DNA of 64,000 bases from Amycolatopsis sp. FBCC-B4732. GTDB taxonomy: Bacteria; Actinomycetota; Actinomycetes; Mycobacteriales; Pseudonocardiaceae. A program made the translations under genes and the position numbers. Position 1 is the stretch's first letter, and each line of letters begins with the position of its first letter. Under the pieces are notes generated by a model that saw nothing but the letters and a program-made list of their open reading frames with translations, ran no database searches and was not told where the DNA came from. Of this stretch, positions 1 through 11,075 are shown piece after piece. Where the stretch lies: positions 7,172,501-7,236,500 of the forward strand of contig NZ_CP095376.1 in assembly GCF_023008405.1 (NCBI RefSeq). Direction: 5' to 3'.

Positions 1-2279
<2,279 letters not shown>

Positions 2280-2287
2280 CCCACCCC

Positions 2288-2348
2288 GGGGGCGGCACTT
2301 TCACGTGAAAGTGCCGCCCCCAGGTCCGCACTTTCACGTGAAAGTGCG
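2288..2348. repeat. Paired palindromic repeat, also terminator-like
   Basis: Two perfect palindromes lie just after the aminopeptidase stop: 2288-2321 (34 bp, centre 2304/2305) and 2327-2348 (22 bp). Both contain the 20-mer GCACTTTCACGTGAAAGTGC (2295-2314 and 2328-2347), with a 13-nt spacer that includes GCCCCCAGGT. The same pair with nearly the same spacer recurs at 13835-13887, and a single copy sits at 34966-34985. It is thus a dispersed REP-like element that can also act as a rho-independent terminator here. Confidence 0.85.
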
Positions 2349-2448
2349 AGTTGTCTAGACCACCCGTTCGTAGGTAGTCACCGGTTCCCCGTGGCGCTTA
2401 TCTTGATCGGACACGCCGCGTTCGCCCTCAACGACGATGGGAATCGGT

Positions 2449-3501
2449 ATGTCCGGTCGCAGAACCCGCCTGTTCGGAACCCTTCTGGCAGCGGCGCTGG
2501 CCGTCCCGCTGCTCGTGTCGGCCCCCGCGCAGGGGGCGGTGCAGGCCGACACGTGCGCGGTGAAACCGCGGCCCGCGGGCAAGGTCCTCCAAGGCTACTG
2601 GGAGAACTGGGACGGCGCCGCGAACGGCGTCCACCCCGGCATGGGCTGGGTCCCGATCACCGACGCCCGCATGGCCCAGCACGGCTACAACGTCATCAAC
2701 GCCGCGTTCCCGGTGATCCGGTCCGACGGGACCGTGTTGTGGGAGAACGGGATGGACGCCGGCGTCAAGGTGTCGACGCCGACCGAGATGTGCGCGGCCA
2801 AGGCCGCGGGCGCGACGCTTCTGATGTCGATCGGCGGCGCGGCCGCTGGTATAGACCTCTCGTCGTCGACGGTGGCCGACAAGTTCGTCGCCACGGTCGT
2901 GCCGATCCTGAAGCAGTACAACTTCGACGGGATCGACATCGACATCGAAACGGGGCTGACCGGCAGCGGGAACATCAAGACGCTGTCGGCGTCGCAGTCG
3001 AACCTGATCCGCATCATCGACGGCGTGCTCGCGCAGATGCCGGCGGGCTTCGGGCTGACGATGGCGCCCGAGACCGCGTACGTGACCGGCGGCAGCATCA
3101 CCTACGGCTCGATCTGGGGCGCGTACCTGCCGATCATCAAGAAGTACGCGGACAACGGCCGGCTGTGGTGGCTGAACATGCAGTACTACAACGGATCCAT
3201 GTACGGCTGCTCCGGGGATTCGTACCAGGCTGGGACCGTGCAGGGCTTCACCGTGCAGACGCAGTGCCTCGACAAGGGCCTCGTGGTGCAGGGCACGACG
3301 ATCCGCGTCCCGTACGACAAGCAGGTGCCGGGGTTGCCGGCGCAGCCCGGCGCGGGTGGCGGGTACATGTCGCCGAGCCTGGTTTCCCAGGCGTGGCGGT
3401 CGGTTCCGGGCCTCAAGGGCCTGATGGACTGGTCGATCAACTGGGACGGCTCGAAGGGCTGGACCTTCGGCGACAACGTCAAGTCCCTGCAGGGCCGGTA
3501 A
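2449..3501 (+). CDS. Secreted GH18 chitinase
   Basis: This 350-aa protein is a family 18 glycoside hydrolase, predicted to cut beta-1,4-N-acetylglucosamine chains outside the cell. A signal peptide covers residues 1-30 (ending APAQGA). The GH18 signature DGIDIDIE sits at 160-167, so D160, D163, D165 and the catalytic acid E167 are all present; the earlier strand LLMSIGG is at 124-130. There is no carbohydrate-binding or fibronectin domain, so this is a minimal single-domain chitinase. ATG 2449 is preferred to ATG 2437 because GGGA lies 6 nt upstream of it. It is a single-gene unit between terminator-like hairpins. Confidence 0.9.
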   Translation: MSGRRTRLFGTLLAAALAVPLLVSAPAQGAVQADTCAVKPRPAGKVLQGYWENWDGAANGVHPGMGWVPITDARMAQHGYNVINAAFPVIRSDGTVLWENGMDAGVKVSTPTEMCAAKAAGATLLMSIGGAAAGIDLSSSTVADKFVATVVPILKQYNFDGIDIDIETGLTGSGNIKTLSASQSNLIRIIDGVLAQMPAGFGLTMAPETAYVTGGSITYGSIWGAYLPIIKKYADNGRLWWLNMQYYNGSMYGCSGDSYQAGTVQGFTVQTQCLDKGLVVQGTTIRVPYDKQVPGLPAQPGAGGGYMSPSLVSQAWRSVPGLKGLMDWSINWDGSKGWTFGDNVKSLQGR

Positions 3502-3509
3502 GACCTCGT

Positions 3510-3545
3510 GAGTGTTCGGGCGGGTTGGAACCCGCCTGAACACTC
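3510..3545. terminator. Bidirectional terminator between convergent genes
   Basis: A 17-bp stem with one G/T mismatch (3510-3526 with 3529-3545) and a 2-nt gap lies between the chitinase stop and the convergent DUF3152 gene; its right end overlaps the DUF3152 stop codon. It can serve both strands. Confidence 0.65.
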
Positions 3546-4350
3546 AGGAGTCGCCGGCGGGAATGGGGTCGTCGTACTCGCCCGGCGGGCCGGCGTACTC
3601 GCGGGCGCCGTCCGGGAAGGGCCAGGGGTTCGGGACGCAGCCGTGCAGCCCGAGCGTCTGCTGCTCCATCACCGGCGCCGCCTTGCCGGGGCCGGGGCAC
3701 AGCTCGTGGCCCTGCCCGAGCCGGTGCCCGGTCTCGTGCGTGACCATGTACTGGCGGTAGACGTCCAGCGGGGCCCCGTAGTTCGGCACGGCGTTGGCCC
3801 AGCGGGCGACGTTGAGCACGACGTTGCTGCCGTTGCGGCAGGACGTGTAGCTGTCCGCGGTCCCGCCGCACAGCCTGTCGCGGCTGGCGGGAGTGGCCAG
3901 GTAGATCGTGAAGTCGGCGCTGTCGGCCGGCCCGACCTGCTGCAGCCGCCACTGCCCGCCGGCGGTCCAGCCGCGCGGGTCGCCGAGGATGCCGCGGATC
4001 TTCTTCGCGAAGTCGGCGGGCCCGACGCCGTCGATGTCGGTCTCGAGCGCGATCCGGTACCGCATCAGCCGGCCCTGGGTGCCGGCGACCTCGTCGCTGC
4101 CGGGGGTGAACATCCACTGCCCGGACCCGGTCCGCGGGAAGGTGATGGCGACTTCGACGGGCGCGGCCTGCGTCACGGGCACCGCAGGCTCATCGGGCGG
4201 CGGCGGCAACGCGGTGGCCTCCCCGATGGCCATGACCACGGGCCCGGCCGCGGGCGCGGCCACGGGCTGCTGCTCACAGGCGGTGAGCACCCCGGCCACC
4301 GCCAAAGCGAGCACAGCGGTAACCGCGGCCCGTCCGGCGGTTTTGGGCAT
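3544..4350 (-). CDS. DUF3152 lipoprotein with metalloprotease motif
   Basis: This 268-aa protein starts with a lipoprotein signal peptide (hydrophobic 8-22, lipobox LTAC with C25), then a Pro/Ala-rich linker, then a DUF3152 domain (about 75-260). Residues 205-215 read HETGHRLGQGH, the HExxHxxGxxH zinc site of metzincin-type proteases, so peptidase activity at the outer face of the membrane is plausible though not established for the family. Four cysteines (CGG, SCRN, LCPG, GCVP) may form disulphides. It is transcribed alone, convergent with the chitinase. DUF3152 proteins are typical of actinobacteria. Confidence 0.85.
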   Translation of the reverse strand: MPKTAGRAAVTAVLALAVAGVLTACEQQPVAAPAAGPVVMAIGEATALPPPPDEPAVPVTQAAPVEVAITFPRTGSGQWMFTPGSDEVAGTQGRLMRYRIALETDIDGVGPADFAKKIRGILGDPRGWTAGGQWRLQQVGPADSADFTIYLATPASRDRLCGGTADSYTSCRNGSNVVLNVARWANAVPNYGAPLDVYRQYMVTHETGHRLGQGHELCPGPGKAAPVMEQQTLGLHGCVPNPWPFPDGAREYAGPPGEYDDPIPAGDS

Positions 4351-4578
4351 GGATCCTCCCCAGGTGCGGCTTTCACCAGGGAGTACGGGCGGGAAGCCGG
4401 AAAAGTTGCGGTGACCTGTGGCGACGGAGCGTCACCGCAGCTCAGCACCCATGGGTGTGACGACAGCCACAAAATCCACGAGAACACGAAAAGCGACAGT
4501 TGATCACTTTGAGTAACGCTCACTCGGCCCCTCGCGACTACCCCGTAGTCAAACCGCCCGAGCGAGGAGAGCTTCGAC

Positions 4579-5046
4579 GTGTCAAGTCCGGACTGGTGGG
4601 TCACGATCGTGGCCGCGGGCGTACCCGCGGTGGCGGCCGTCAACGCGGCGATCATCGCGAGCCGAGCTTCGAAAGCCGTTCGCCGCACCGAGATCAAGGC
4701 GCAGCAGGTACGCGACCTCGAGGAGCGCGTCCACAGCAAGAAGCACGAAATCTACGAGCCCATGCTGACGACGTTCCAAAAGCTCCTGACGGAGTCGCCG
4801 CCGGTGGGCGCCGAGGCGGAAGAGGCACTCAAGCGCATCCGCGACTTCTCGACCTGGGTGCTCATCTACGGCTCCGACGAAGCGATCGCCGCTTTCCGCA
4901 GGTTCAAGCAGGGTCCCCACAACCCCGGGACCGACATGTGGCAGCTGTACGCGGACTTCATCCTCGCCGCCCGCAAGGACCTGGGGTACCCGGAAACCGG
5001 CGTCAGCCACGAACACGTCGTCGGCCTCTACAAAGCCGACGCCTGA
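4579..5046 (+). CDS. Small membrane-anchored protein of unknown function
   Basis: This 155-aa product begins with one hydrophobic segment (about residues 6-27), then a basic, probably coiled region (SKAVRRTEIKAQQVRDLEERVHSKKHEIYEP) and a helical, charged cytoplasmic domain. No family was recognised. GTG 4579 is preceded by GAGGAGA about 9 nt upstream. The 228 bp before it are relatively AT-rich and probably hold its promoter as well as that of the divergent DUF3152 gene. It ends 3 nt before the convergent dapE gene. Confidence 0.75.
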   Translation: MSSPDWWVTIVAAGVPAVAAVNAAIIASRASKAVRRTEIKAQQVRDLEERVHSKKHEIYEPMLTTFQKLLTESPPVGAEAEEALKRIRDFSTWVLIYGSDEAIAAFRRFKQGPHNPGTDMWQLYADFILAARKDLGYPETGVSHEHVVGLYKADA

Positions 5047-5049
5047 AGC

Positions 5050-6120
5050 TCAGCCCAGGAACTTGCGGAGCACTTCCGTCACCTGGCGGATCTCCGCCGT
5101 CCGGACGTTCTCCTGCTTCGTGTGCGCCAGCGTCGGGTTGCCCGGGCCGAAGTTCACCGCCGGCATGCCCAGCGCCGCGAACCGCGCCACGTCCGTCCAG
5201 CCCAGCTTCGCCGCCGCGCGGCCGCCCGCTGCCTTCACCAGTTCCGCGGCCGCCGGGGCGGACAAGCCGGGGAGGGCGCCCGGGGAAAGGTCCACAACGG
5301 ACAGTTCGTAGCCGTCGAAGACCTCGCGCAGGTGGCGTTCCGCGGCTTCCGGCGAACGGTCCGGGGCGAAGCGGTGGTTCACCGTCAGGACCGCCGAATC
5401 CGGGACTACGTTGCCCGCCACGCCGCCGGTGATCGCCGTCGCCTGGAGGCCCTCGCGATACGTCAAGCCGTCGATGTCGACGATCCGCGGCTCGTACTCC
5501 GCCAGCCGGCGCAGGGGCCCGGCCAGCGCGTGGATCGCGTTCTCCCCCATCCACGCCCGCGCCGTGTGCGCGCGCTTGCCGGAAAACCGCAGTTCGACGC
5601 GCATCGTGCCCTGGCAGCCGGCCTCGATGACGCCGTTCGACGGCTCGCCGACGATCGCCAGGTCGCCCGCCAGCCATTCCGGCAGCTCGCGCTCGATCCG
5701 GCCCAGGCCGTTCTTGGCCGCCTCGACCTCTTCGTTGTCGTAGAACACGAAGGTGACGTCGTGCCGAGGCGACGGCAGCGTCGCGGCCAAGTGCAGGAAG
5801 ACGGCGTCGCCGCCTTTCATGTCGACCGTGCCGAGGCCGTGCAGCACCTCGTCGTCGCCGGTGCCTTCGCGCCGCGAAGGGAAGTTGCCGTTCTCCGGCA
5901 CCGTGTCCAGGTGCCCGGCGAGCACGACCCGCGAACCGCGGCCGAGGTTGGTGCGGGCGAGGACGGCGTCGCCGTTGCGGACGACCTCCAGGTGCGGTGC
6001 CTGCTCCCGGAGCGCTTCCTGCACCAGCGTCGCCAGTTCGGCCTCGGACCCGGACACGCTGAAGACGTCCACGAGGGCCGCGGTCAGGTCGACAGGGTCG
6101 GCGTGCAGGTCGAGGCTCAT
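5050..6120 (-). CDS. dapE: Succinyl-diaminopimelate desuccinylase
   Basis: DapE removes succinate from N-succinyl-LL-2,6-diaminopimelate, giving LL-DAP for lysine and peptidoglycan. The 356-aa M20-family protein shows the metal-site motifs [10 protein letters not shown] (H70, D72), GTVDMKGG (D100) and YDNEEVEA (E130/E131), then EAGCQGTMR and [16 protein letters not shown] in the lid domain. ATG 6120 is chosen over GTG 6129 because a -10-like TAGCGT on this strand (6128-6133) lies 7 nt upstream, which would make the mRNA leaderless, and there is no Shine-Dalgarno. It is divergent from a lipoprotein gene and close to dapD; dapC is 6 kb away. Confidence 0.93.
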   Translation of the reverse strand: MSLDLHADPVDLTAALVDVFSVSGSEAELATLVQEALREQAPHLEVVRNGDAVLARTNLGRGSRVVLAGHLDTVPENGNFPSRREGTGDDEVLHGLGTVDMKGGDAVFLHLAATLPSPRHDVTFVFYDNEEVEAAKNGLGRIERELPEWLAGDLAIVGEPSNGVIEAGCQGTMRVELRFSGKRAHTARAWMGENAIHALAGPLRRLAEYEPRIVDIDGLTYREGLQATAITGGVAGNVVPDSAVLTVNHRFAPDRSPEAAERHLREVFDGYELSVVDLSPGALPGLSAPAAAELVKAAGGRAAAKLGWTDVARFAALGMPAVNFGPGNPTLAHTKQENVRTAEIRQVTEVLRKFLG

Positions 6121-6127
6121 GGCCCGC

Positions 6128-6137
6128 ACGCTACCGT
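6128..6137. promoter_or_regulatory. Overlapping divergent -10 elements (dapE / lipoprotein)
   Basis: The 10-bp string ACGCTACCGT reads as TAGCGT toward dapE (6128-6133, minus strand, 7 nt before ATG 6120) and as TACCGT toward the lipoprotein gene (6132-6137, plus strand, 6 nt before GTG 6144). Both fit TANNNT -10 hexamers of leaderless transcripts, so the two promoters would exclude each other. No clear -35 boxes were seen. Confidence 0.45.
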
Positions 6138-6143
6138 GGGGGT

Positions 6144-6572
6144 GTGCGTAGGTTCGCGGTCGCGGTCGGCGGCTCTCTGCTGGTCCTCGTCCTGTCCGGC
6201 TGCGGCAGCGAAGCCGGCCCGACCCCCAAGCAGGGCGGCGAGCCGGGCCCGGACGCGCTCCCGACGAAGCTGACCGCGCTGACCGCCGACCAGTGCTTTG
6301 CCAGCCCGCGCACCCAGCTGCCCAAGGGCTGTGAGAAGTACGTCACGGAGGTCGCGAACGTCCCCGGTTCGGCTCGCAAGCGCGCCGACGACCGCGACCC
6401 GCAGCTGGTCGCCGAGGCGGACAAGCTCCAGCAGGCGGTCGGCGAGTTCCGCGGCGCCGGCTGCACCACCGTCGCCGACCCGGGCGGCGCGTGCACGCAG
6501 GCGCTGGTCGACGTCGCCGCCGCGCTTTCGGGTCTGAAGAAGCAGGTAGACGCCCGGCCCACGAGTGGTTGA
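6144..6572 (+). CDS. Secreted lipoprotein of unknown function
   Basis: This 142-aa protein has a lipoprotein signal ([20 protein letters not shown], lipobox LSGC with C20) and a small Lys/Asp-rich domain of about 110 residues with four more cysteines (QCFASP, GCEKY, GCTT, ACTQ), which probably form two disulphides. No catalytic motif was recognised. GTG 6144 follows a -10-like TACCGT by 6 nt and is probably leaderless. It sits between dapE and dapD, but the sequence does not link it to lysine synthesis. Confidence 0.78.
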   Translation: MRRFAVAVGGSLLVLVLSGCGSEAGPTPKQGGEPGPDALPTKLTALTADQCFASPRTQLPKGCEKYVTEVANVPGSARKRADDRDPQLVAEADKLQQAVGEFRGAGCTTVADPGGACTQALVDVAAALSGLKKQVDARPTSG

Positions 6573-6600
6573 TCCGCGTCACTCCACTACGGTGGTGGCC

Positions 6601-7587
6601 GTGAGCGAGCAGAGCCCGAACCCCGAAACGACCGGCGCCAGCGGCGTCGGGCTGGCCACCGTCGCGACCGACGGGACGGTCCTCGACACCTGGTACCCGC
6701 AGCCCAAGCTCGTCGAAGGCGGCAGCAGCAAAGGCACCGAGCGCCTGAGCGCGGAGAAGGCCGCCGAACTGCTCGGCGAGGCCGCCGCGGCGCTGCTCGG
6801 CCCGGACACCGACCGCGGGGTCGAGGTCGTCGCCGTCCGGACCACGATCGGCAAGCTCGCCGACACCCCGGCCGACACGCACGACCTGTACCTGCGGCTG
6901 CACCTGCTCTCGCACCGCCTGGTCCGCCCGCACGGCCAGAACCTCGACGGCATGTTCGGCCTGCTGGCCAACGTCGTGTGGACCAACCACGGCCCGTGCC
7001 CGGTCGAAGGCTTCGAGTCGACGCGGCTGCGGCTGCGGGCGCGCGGCCCGGTGACCGTCTACAGCGTGGACAAGTTCCCGCGGATGGTCGACTACGTCCT
7101 GCCGTCCGGCGTCCGGATCGGCGACGCGGACCGCGTCCGGCTCGGCGCGCACCTGGCCGCCGGCACCACGGTCATGCACGAGGGCTTCGTCAACTTCAAC
7201 GCCGGCACGCTCGGCGCGTCCATGGTCGAGGGCCGGATCTCGGCCGGCGTGGTCGTCGGCGACGGCTCGGACGTCGGCGGCGGCGCGTCGATCATGGGCA
7301 CGCTCTCCGGCGGCGGCAAGGAGACGATCTCGCTGGGCGAGCGCTGCCTGATCGGCGCCAACGGCGGCATCGGCATCTCCCTCGGCGACGACTCGGTCGT
7401 CGAGGCCGGCCTGTACGTGACCGCGGGGACGAAGGTCGTCGTCGACGGCAAGGTCGTGAAGGCCCTCGAGCTCAACGGCATTTCCGGCGCGGTGTTCCGC
7501 CGCAACTCGAGCACCGGCGCGGTCGAGGTCGTGCCGCGAGCCGGCACCGGCGTCGAGCTGAACGCGATGCTGCACGCCAACGACTGA
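6601..7587 (+). CDS. dapD: Tetrahydrodipicolinate N-succinyltransferase
   Basis: DapD transfers succinyl from succinyl-CoA to tetrahydrodipicolinate, the committed step of the succinylase DAP branch. The 328-aa protein has an N-terminal alpha/beta domain (1-170) and a left-handed beta-helix of hexapeptide repeats (about 180-290; e.g. [36 protein letters not shown]), as in the actinobacterial DapD form. GTG 6601 is preferred over GTG 6565 because a -10-like TACGGT (6588-6593) ends 7 nt before it and the shorter protein fits the family. With dapE and dapC it covers the succinylase branch. Confidence 0.92.
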   Translation: MSEQSPNPETTGASGVGLATVATDGTVLDTWYPQPKLVEGGSSKGTERLSAEKAAELLGEAAAALLGPDTDRGVEVVAVRTTIGKLADTPADTHDLYLRLHLLSHRLVRPHGQNLDGMFGLLANVVWTNHGPCPVEGFESTRLRLRARGPVTVYSVDKFPRMVDYVLPSGVRIGDADRVRLGAHLAAGTTVMHEGFVNFNAGTLGASMVEGRISAGVVVGDGSDVGGGASIMGTLSGGGKETISLGERCLIGANGGIGISLGDDSVVEAGLYVTAGTKVVVDGKVVKALELNGISGAVFRRNSSTGAVEVVPRAGTGVELNAMLHAND

Positions 7588-7615
7588 CGCTGCGAATTCA
7601 CCTACCATTCATGGG

Positions 7616-8554
7616 GTGACCACCGAATCGTTGCCTCGCACCCCGGCCGAGCTGGGCCTGCCGGACGCACCGGTGGAAGCCGGGCCCGCCGATCCGGCCG
7701 CGCACCACGTGCGGGCCAAGCTCGACCGGGAGATCCGCCTCCTGCTCGCGTACGAGGCCGGGACGCGCTCCGGTGCCGATCCCGAGGACCTGCACCAGAT
7801 GCGCGTCGCGCTGCGGCGGATGCGCAGCGTGCTCAAGCTGTCCGGCGGGCTGGTCGGCGACGGCGCCGAGCCGGTGCGCGCGGAGCTGGGCTGGCTCGGG
7901 CAGTCGCTCGGCGAGGTGCGTGACTTCGACGTCCTGATCGGGCACCTGCGCGAGGTCATCGCCGACTTCGAGGTCCGCGACCAGGCCGCCGGGCACCGCC
8001 TGGTCGCCCGGTTCGTCACCGAGCGCGCGACCGCGAAGCGGCGGCTGACCAAGGCGCTGACCAGCACCCGCTACTCGACGCTGCTGCGTGAGGTCAGCCT
8101 GCTGACCCGCGACCGCGAAGCACCGGCCGCGGCGGCGGCCGAGACGCACGACCTGGTCGCGGGGCTGGCGAAGCCGCACCGCAAGCTCGCCAAGGCCGTC
8201 CGCGCGCTGCCCGCCGACCCGCCGGACGACGACCTGCACGCGTTGCGCATCCACGGCAAGAAGCTGCGCTACGCGGCCGAGCTGGCCCAGACGTCGGCGA
8301 AGAAGAAGCGGGCGAAGCGGATCAAGGCCCTGATCAAGGCGACGCGCGACTTCCAGACCGTGCTCGGCGACCACCAGGACGCGGTGATCGCGGCCGAGCG
8401 GATGCGCTCGGTGCTGGCCTCGGCCGACGGCGAGGTCGGCTTCGTCGCCGGCCGGATCGCCGAGCGCGAGCTGGCCCGCCGCGCCGAGGCCCGCGCGGCC
8501 TGGCATGCCTCCTGGACCGCCGTCGACACCGCCGCCCGCGCCCTGCACGCCTGA
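7616..8554 (+). CDS. CHAD domain protein
   Basis: This 312-aa protein is a CHAD domain, an all-helical fold with conserved histidines and basic residues that binds inorganic polyphosphate in other bacteria. The pattern is visible in LHQMRVALRRMRSVLKL (about 60-78) and again in LHALRIHGKKLRYAAEL (about 210-226), the two internal helical repeats. There is no fused CYTH triphosphatase domain, and none next to it. GTG 7616 follows a -10-like TACCAT (7603-7608) by 7 nt, suggesting a leaderless mRNA. It runs directly into the 157-bp repeat array downstream. The polyphosphate role is inferred from the family. Confidence 0.88.
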   Translation: MTTESLPRTPAELGLPDAPVEAGPADPAAHHVRAKLDREIRLLLAYEAGTRSGADPEDLHQMRVALRRMRSVLKLSGGLVGDGAEPVRAELGWLGQSLGEVRDFDVLIGHLREVIADFEVRDQAAGHRLVARFVTERATAKRRLTKALTSTRYSTLLREVSLLTRDREAPAAAAAETHDLVAGLAKPHRKLAKAVRALPADPPDDDLHALRIHGKKLRYAAELAQTSAKKKRAKRIKALIKATRDFQTVLGDHQDAVIAAERMRSVLASADGEVGFVAGRIAERELARRAEARAAWHASWTAVDTAARALHA

Positions 8555-8560
8555 CCGGAC

Positions 8561-9422
8561 GTCATGAACGACCCGTTCATGACATCCGGCGCGGTGAACG
8601 ACTCGTTCATGACGTTCCGCCAGGCCGGACCGACTGAACGGCTTGCGAAACGCCGCCGGACCGGCGAGCCCGCACACGAGTAAGCGCGAATCCCCAGCCG
8701 CGCACGACTACCGAGATGCCATGAACGACCCGTTCATGACATCCGGCGCGGTGAACGACCCGTTCATGACGTTCCACCAGGCCGGACCGACTGAACGGCT
8801 TGCGAAACGCCGCCGGACCGGCGAGCCCGCACACGAGTAAGCGCGAATCCCCAGCCGCGCACGACTACCGAGATGCCATGAACGACCCGTTCATGACATC
8901 CGGCGCGGTGAACGACTCGTTCATGACGTTCCGCCAGGCCGGACCGACTGAACGGCTTGCGAAACGCCGCCGGACCGGCGAGCCCGCACACGAGTAAGCG
9001 CGAATCCCCAGCCGCGCACGACTACCGAGATGCCATGAACGACCCGTTCATGACATCCGGCGCGGTGAACGACTCGTTCATGACGTTCCGCCAGGCCGGA
9101 CCGACTGAACGGCTTGCGAAACGCCGCCGGACCGGCGAGCCCGCACACGAGTAAGCGCGAATCCCCAGCCGCGCACGACTACCGAGATGCCATGAACGAC
9201 CCGTTCATGACATCCGGCGCGGTGAACGACCCGTTCATGACGTTCCACCAGGCCGGACCGGCCAGTGAGCAGCACCGCCAGGCCTCCCGAACGGCCTGCC
9301 GGACGTCACCGGACCGGCGGGTCCCCATTCGAGTAAGCGCGAATCCCCAGCCGCGCACAGCTACCGAGACGTCATGAACGACCCGTTCATGACGTCCGAC
9401 GCGGTGAACGACCCGTTCATGG
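8561..9422. repeat. 157-bp tandem repeat array with nested hairpins
   Basis: This 915-bp gene-free stretch (8555-9469) is filled by a tandem repeat. Five near-identical units have their ATGAACG hairpins at 8564, 8721, 8878, 9035 and 9192 (period 157 bp); a diverged sixth starts at 9374 after 182 bp. Each unit carries two hairpins: ATGAACG-ACC-CGTTCAT, and about 30 bp later TGAACGA(C/T)-type copies of the same sequence. Second hairpins come in two forms, GACTCG...CCGCC (units 1, 3, 4) and GACCCG...CCACC (units 2, 5). Short frames inside each unit look like by-products of the repeat. Its role is unknown; it may end CHAD transcription or be a folded RNA. Confidence 0.9.
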
Positions 9423-9469
9423 CATTTCGACCGCCCCCGGGACCGGCACCGCAGCCCTAGGCTAGGGCG

Positions 9470-9646
9470 ATGGAGACCGCGCTGACCCTGGCCATCGGCG
9501 GCGTCGTCCTGCTCGTCCTGAGCATCCTCACGGCCGGCGTCCTGGCCGGCCGCCGGGTGCGGCGCGGGCGGAAGCGCGGCCGCTACCCCTACCGTGCGAA
9601 GCCGAACGGCACCTACGACAACTCCACGCACACCGGGATGTCGTGA
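9470..9646 (+). CDS. 58-aa single-pass membrane protein
   Basis: A short gene of 58 codons begins METALTLAIGGVVLLVLSIL: one transmembrane segment (about residues 5-27) and then a very basic stretch (GRRVRRGRKRGRYPYRAK) and a polar tail ending HTGMS. The positive-inside rule places the tail in the cytoplasm. ATG 9470 lies 6 nt after a -10-like TAGGCT (9458-9463), itself in the palindrome GCCCTAGGCTAGGGC, so the mRNA may be leaderless. It stops one base before the convergent monooxygenase gene. Function unknown. Confidence 0.65.
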   Translation: METALTLAIGGVVLLVLSILTAGVLAGRRVRRGRKRGRYPYRAKPNGTYDNSTHTGMS

Positions 9647-11062
9647 TCAGGCGATCGACCAGACGTACCCGTCCGGCCGGATGAGCACCCTCCGCCCGGC
9701 TGAAGCCTCGTAAGCCGCGTACGCGTGGCCGCCCTCGTCGATCAGCGCGTCCGGGGTGGGGGCGCTGCCCGCCGGCAGGATCCGGTACGCCGGTTCGGCC
9801 GACGCCGGCCCGTCCCCGAACACCAGCTCCGTCGCGTGCGGGCCGCGGAACAGCTCGAACAGCCGCACGCGCTTGCCGTTCGCGTCGGACAGCGGTGCGT
9901 CCGGGGCGCGGTCGCCCGGGCGCAGCGTGCCGGTCCCCGCCGGGGACAGCGGGCCGCCGCGGTAGTTGACGTCCAGCTGCTGCGTCTCCTCGCCGCGCCG
10001 GTGGGCGTCCTCGTCGCCGTCGACGTACTTCCGCATCAGCTCCGACGAGATGCCCAGCACGCGGGCCGCGTTCGCGCGCCGCTCGGGCTCGTAGCTGTCG
10101 AGCAGCTCCGGTGATCCGTCGGCGAGCTTCCAGCCCAGGTTGTAGCCGTCCCCGATGCCGGTGTTGAGGCCCTGGCCGCCGGTCGGCGGGTGGACGTGCG
10201 CCGCGTCGCCGGCCAGGAAGACGCGGCCGTCGCGGAACCGCGCGGCCAGCCGGACGTTCGGCCGCCACACCGTGGACCAGGCCAGGTCGGACAGCCGGAC
10301 CGTGCCGCCGCTCAGCGCGTCGAGCCGCGCCTGGACCGCGGGCAGCGCCGTCTCGACGTCGGTCTCGCCGTCGCCGAGCGGGGCGCCGAACTGGAAGTGC
10401 GGCGTCCCCGGCAGCGGGCTGAACATCATGCCGCTCATCGGGTCTTCCGGCGTCGCGAACCAGTGGCCGTAGGCCCGGTCGAGGCCCTCGGCGCGGACGT
10501 CGCCGAGCAGCATCCGGATCGACTCGTCCGTGCTGCCCTCGAACGCGATCCCCAGCGCCTTGCGCACGAAGCTCTTGCCGCCGTCCGCGCCGACCAGGTA
10601 GGCCGCGCGGACGGTCTCGCCCGTGCTCAGCGTGGCCGTGACGCCGTCAGCGTCCTGCTCGAACCCGGTCAGCCCGGTGTTCAGCTCGACGCGCACGCCG
10701 AACTCGGCCAGCCGGTCGCGCAGGATGCCCTCGGTCTGCGACTGGCCGAGGAACCAGCCGGTCGGGTACGGCTTCGACGGCGTCGGCTCGACCGGGTCGA
10801 ACATCATCCGCTCGCCGACCACCTCGCCGCCGAGGTGGATCTTCATCGGCACCGGCGCCGCGCCGGCGGCCAGCACCGTGTCGAGCACGCCGAGGTCCTC
10901 GAAGACCTCCAGCGTGCGCGGCTGCATGCCGTCGCCGCGCGAGCCGACGAAGTACGTCTCGGCCTTGTCGACGATCCGCACGGCGACGTCGCGCCGCGCC
11001 AGTTCGATGGCCAGGGTCAGCCCGGTCGGTCCGGCTCCCGCGATCAGCACCCGTGTGTCCAT
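9647..11062 (-). CDS. FAD-dependent aromatic monooxygenase (group A)
   Basis: This 471-aa flavoprotein is a p-hydroxybenzoate hydroxylase-type monooxygenase, using NAD(P)H and O2 to hydroxylate an aromatic or polyketide substrate. The FAD-binding GAGPTGLTLAIELAR is at about 8-22, the DG motif VGADGGKS near 160, and the GD motif FLAGDAAHVHPPTGGQGLN near 285; a thioredoxin-like C-terminal domain (about 385-471) marks the PgaE/MhpA-like subgroup. GAGAGG precedes ATG 11062. A divergent TetR gene and a palindromic operator lie 80 bp upstream, suggesting induction by the substrate. Antibiotic modification is possible, but the substrate cannot be told from sequence. Confidence 0.85.
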   Translation of the reverse strand: MDTRVLIAGAGPTGLTLAIELARRDVAVRIVDKAETYFVGSRGDGMQPRTLEVFEDLGVLDTVLAAGAAPVPMKIHLGGEVVGERMMFDPVEPTPSKPYPTGWFLGQSQTEGILRDRLAEFGVRVELNTGLTGFEQDADGVTATLSTGETVRAAYLVGADGGKSFVRKALGIAFEGSTDESIRMLLGDVRAEGLDRAYGHWFATPEDPMSGMMFSPLPGTPHFQFGAPLGDGETDVETALPAVQARLDALSGGTVRLSDLAWSTVWRPNVRLAARFRDGRVFLAGDAAHVHPPTGGQGLNTGIGDGYNLGWKLADGSPELLDSYEPERRANAARVLGISSELMRKYVDGDEDAHRRGEETQQLDVNYRGGPLSPAGTGTLRPGDRAPDAPLSDANGKRVRLFELFRGPHATELVFGDGPASAEPAYRILPAGSAPTPDALIDEGGHAYAAYEASAGRRVLIRPDGYVWSIA

Positions 11063-11075
11063 GTCATCCTCTCAG

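Noticed and set aside
8643..9275. Repeated 65- and 75-codon frames inside the 157-bp array
   Set aside because: They repeat with the array on both strands, have no good ribosome sites and mainly translate the hairpins (MNDPFMT...).
8561..9422. CRISPR array
   Set aside because: Units are 157 bp and almost identical end to end, with no unique spacers and no cas genes nearby.
9647..11062. Rifampicin monooxygenase (Rox)
   Set aside because: It belongs to the same flavin family and size class, but I see no residue pattern that fixes the substrate, so only the family is given.
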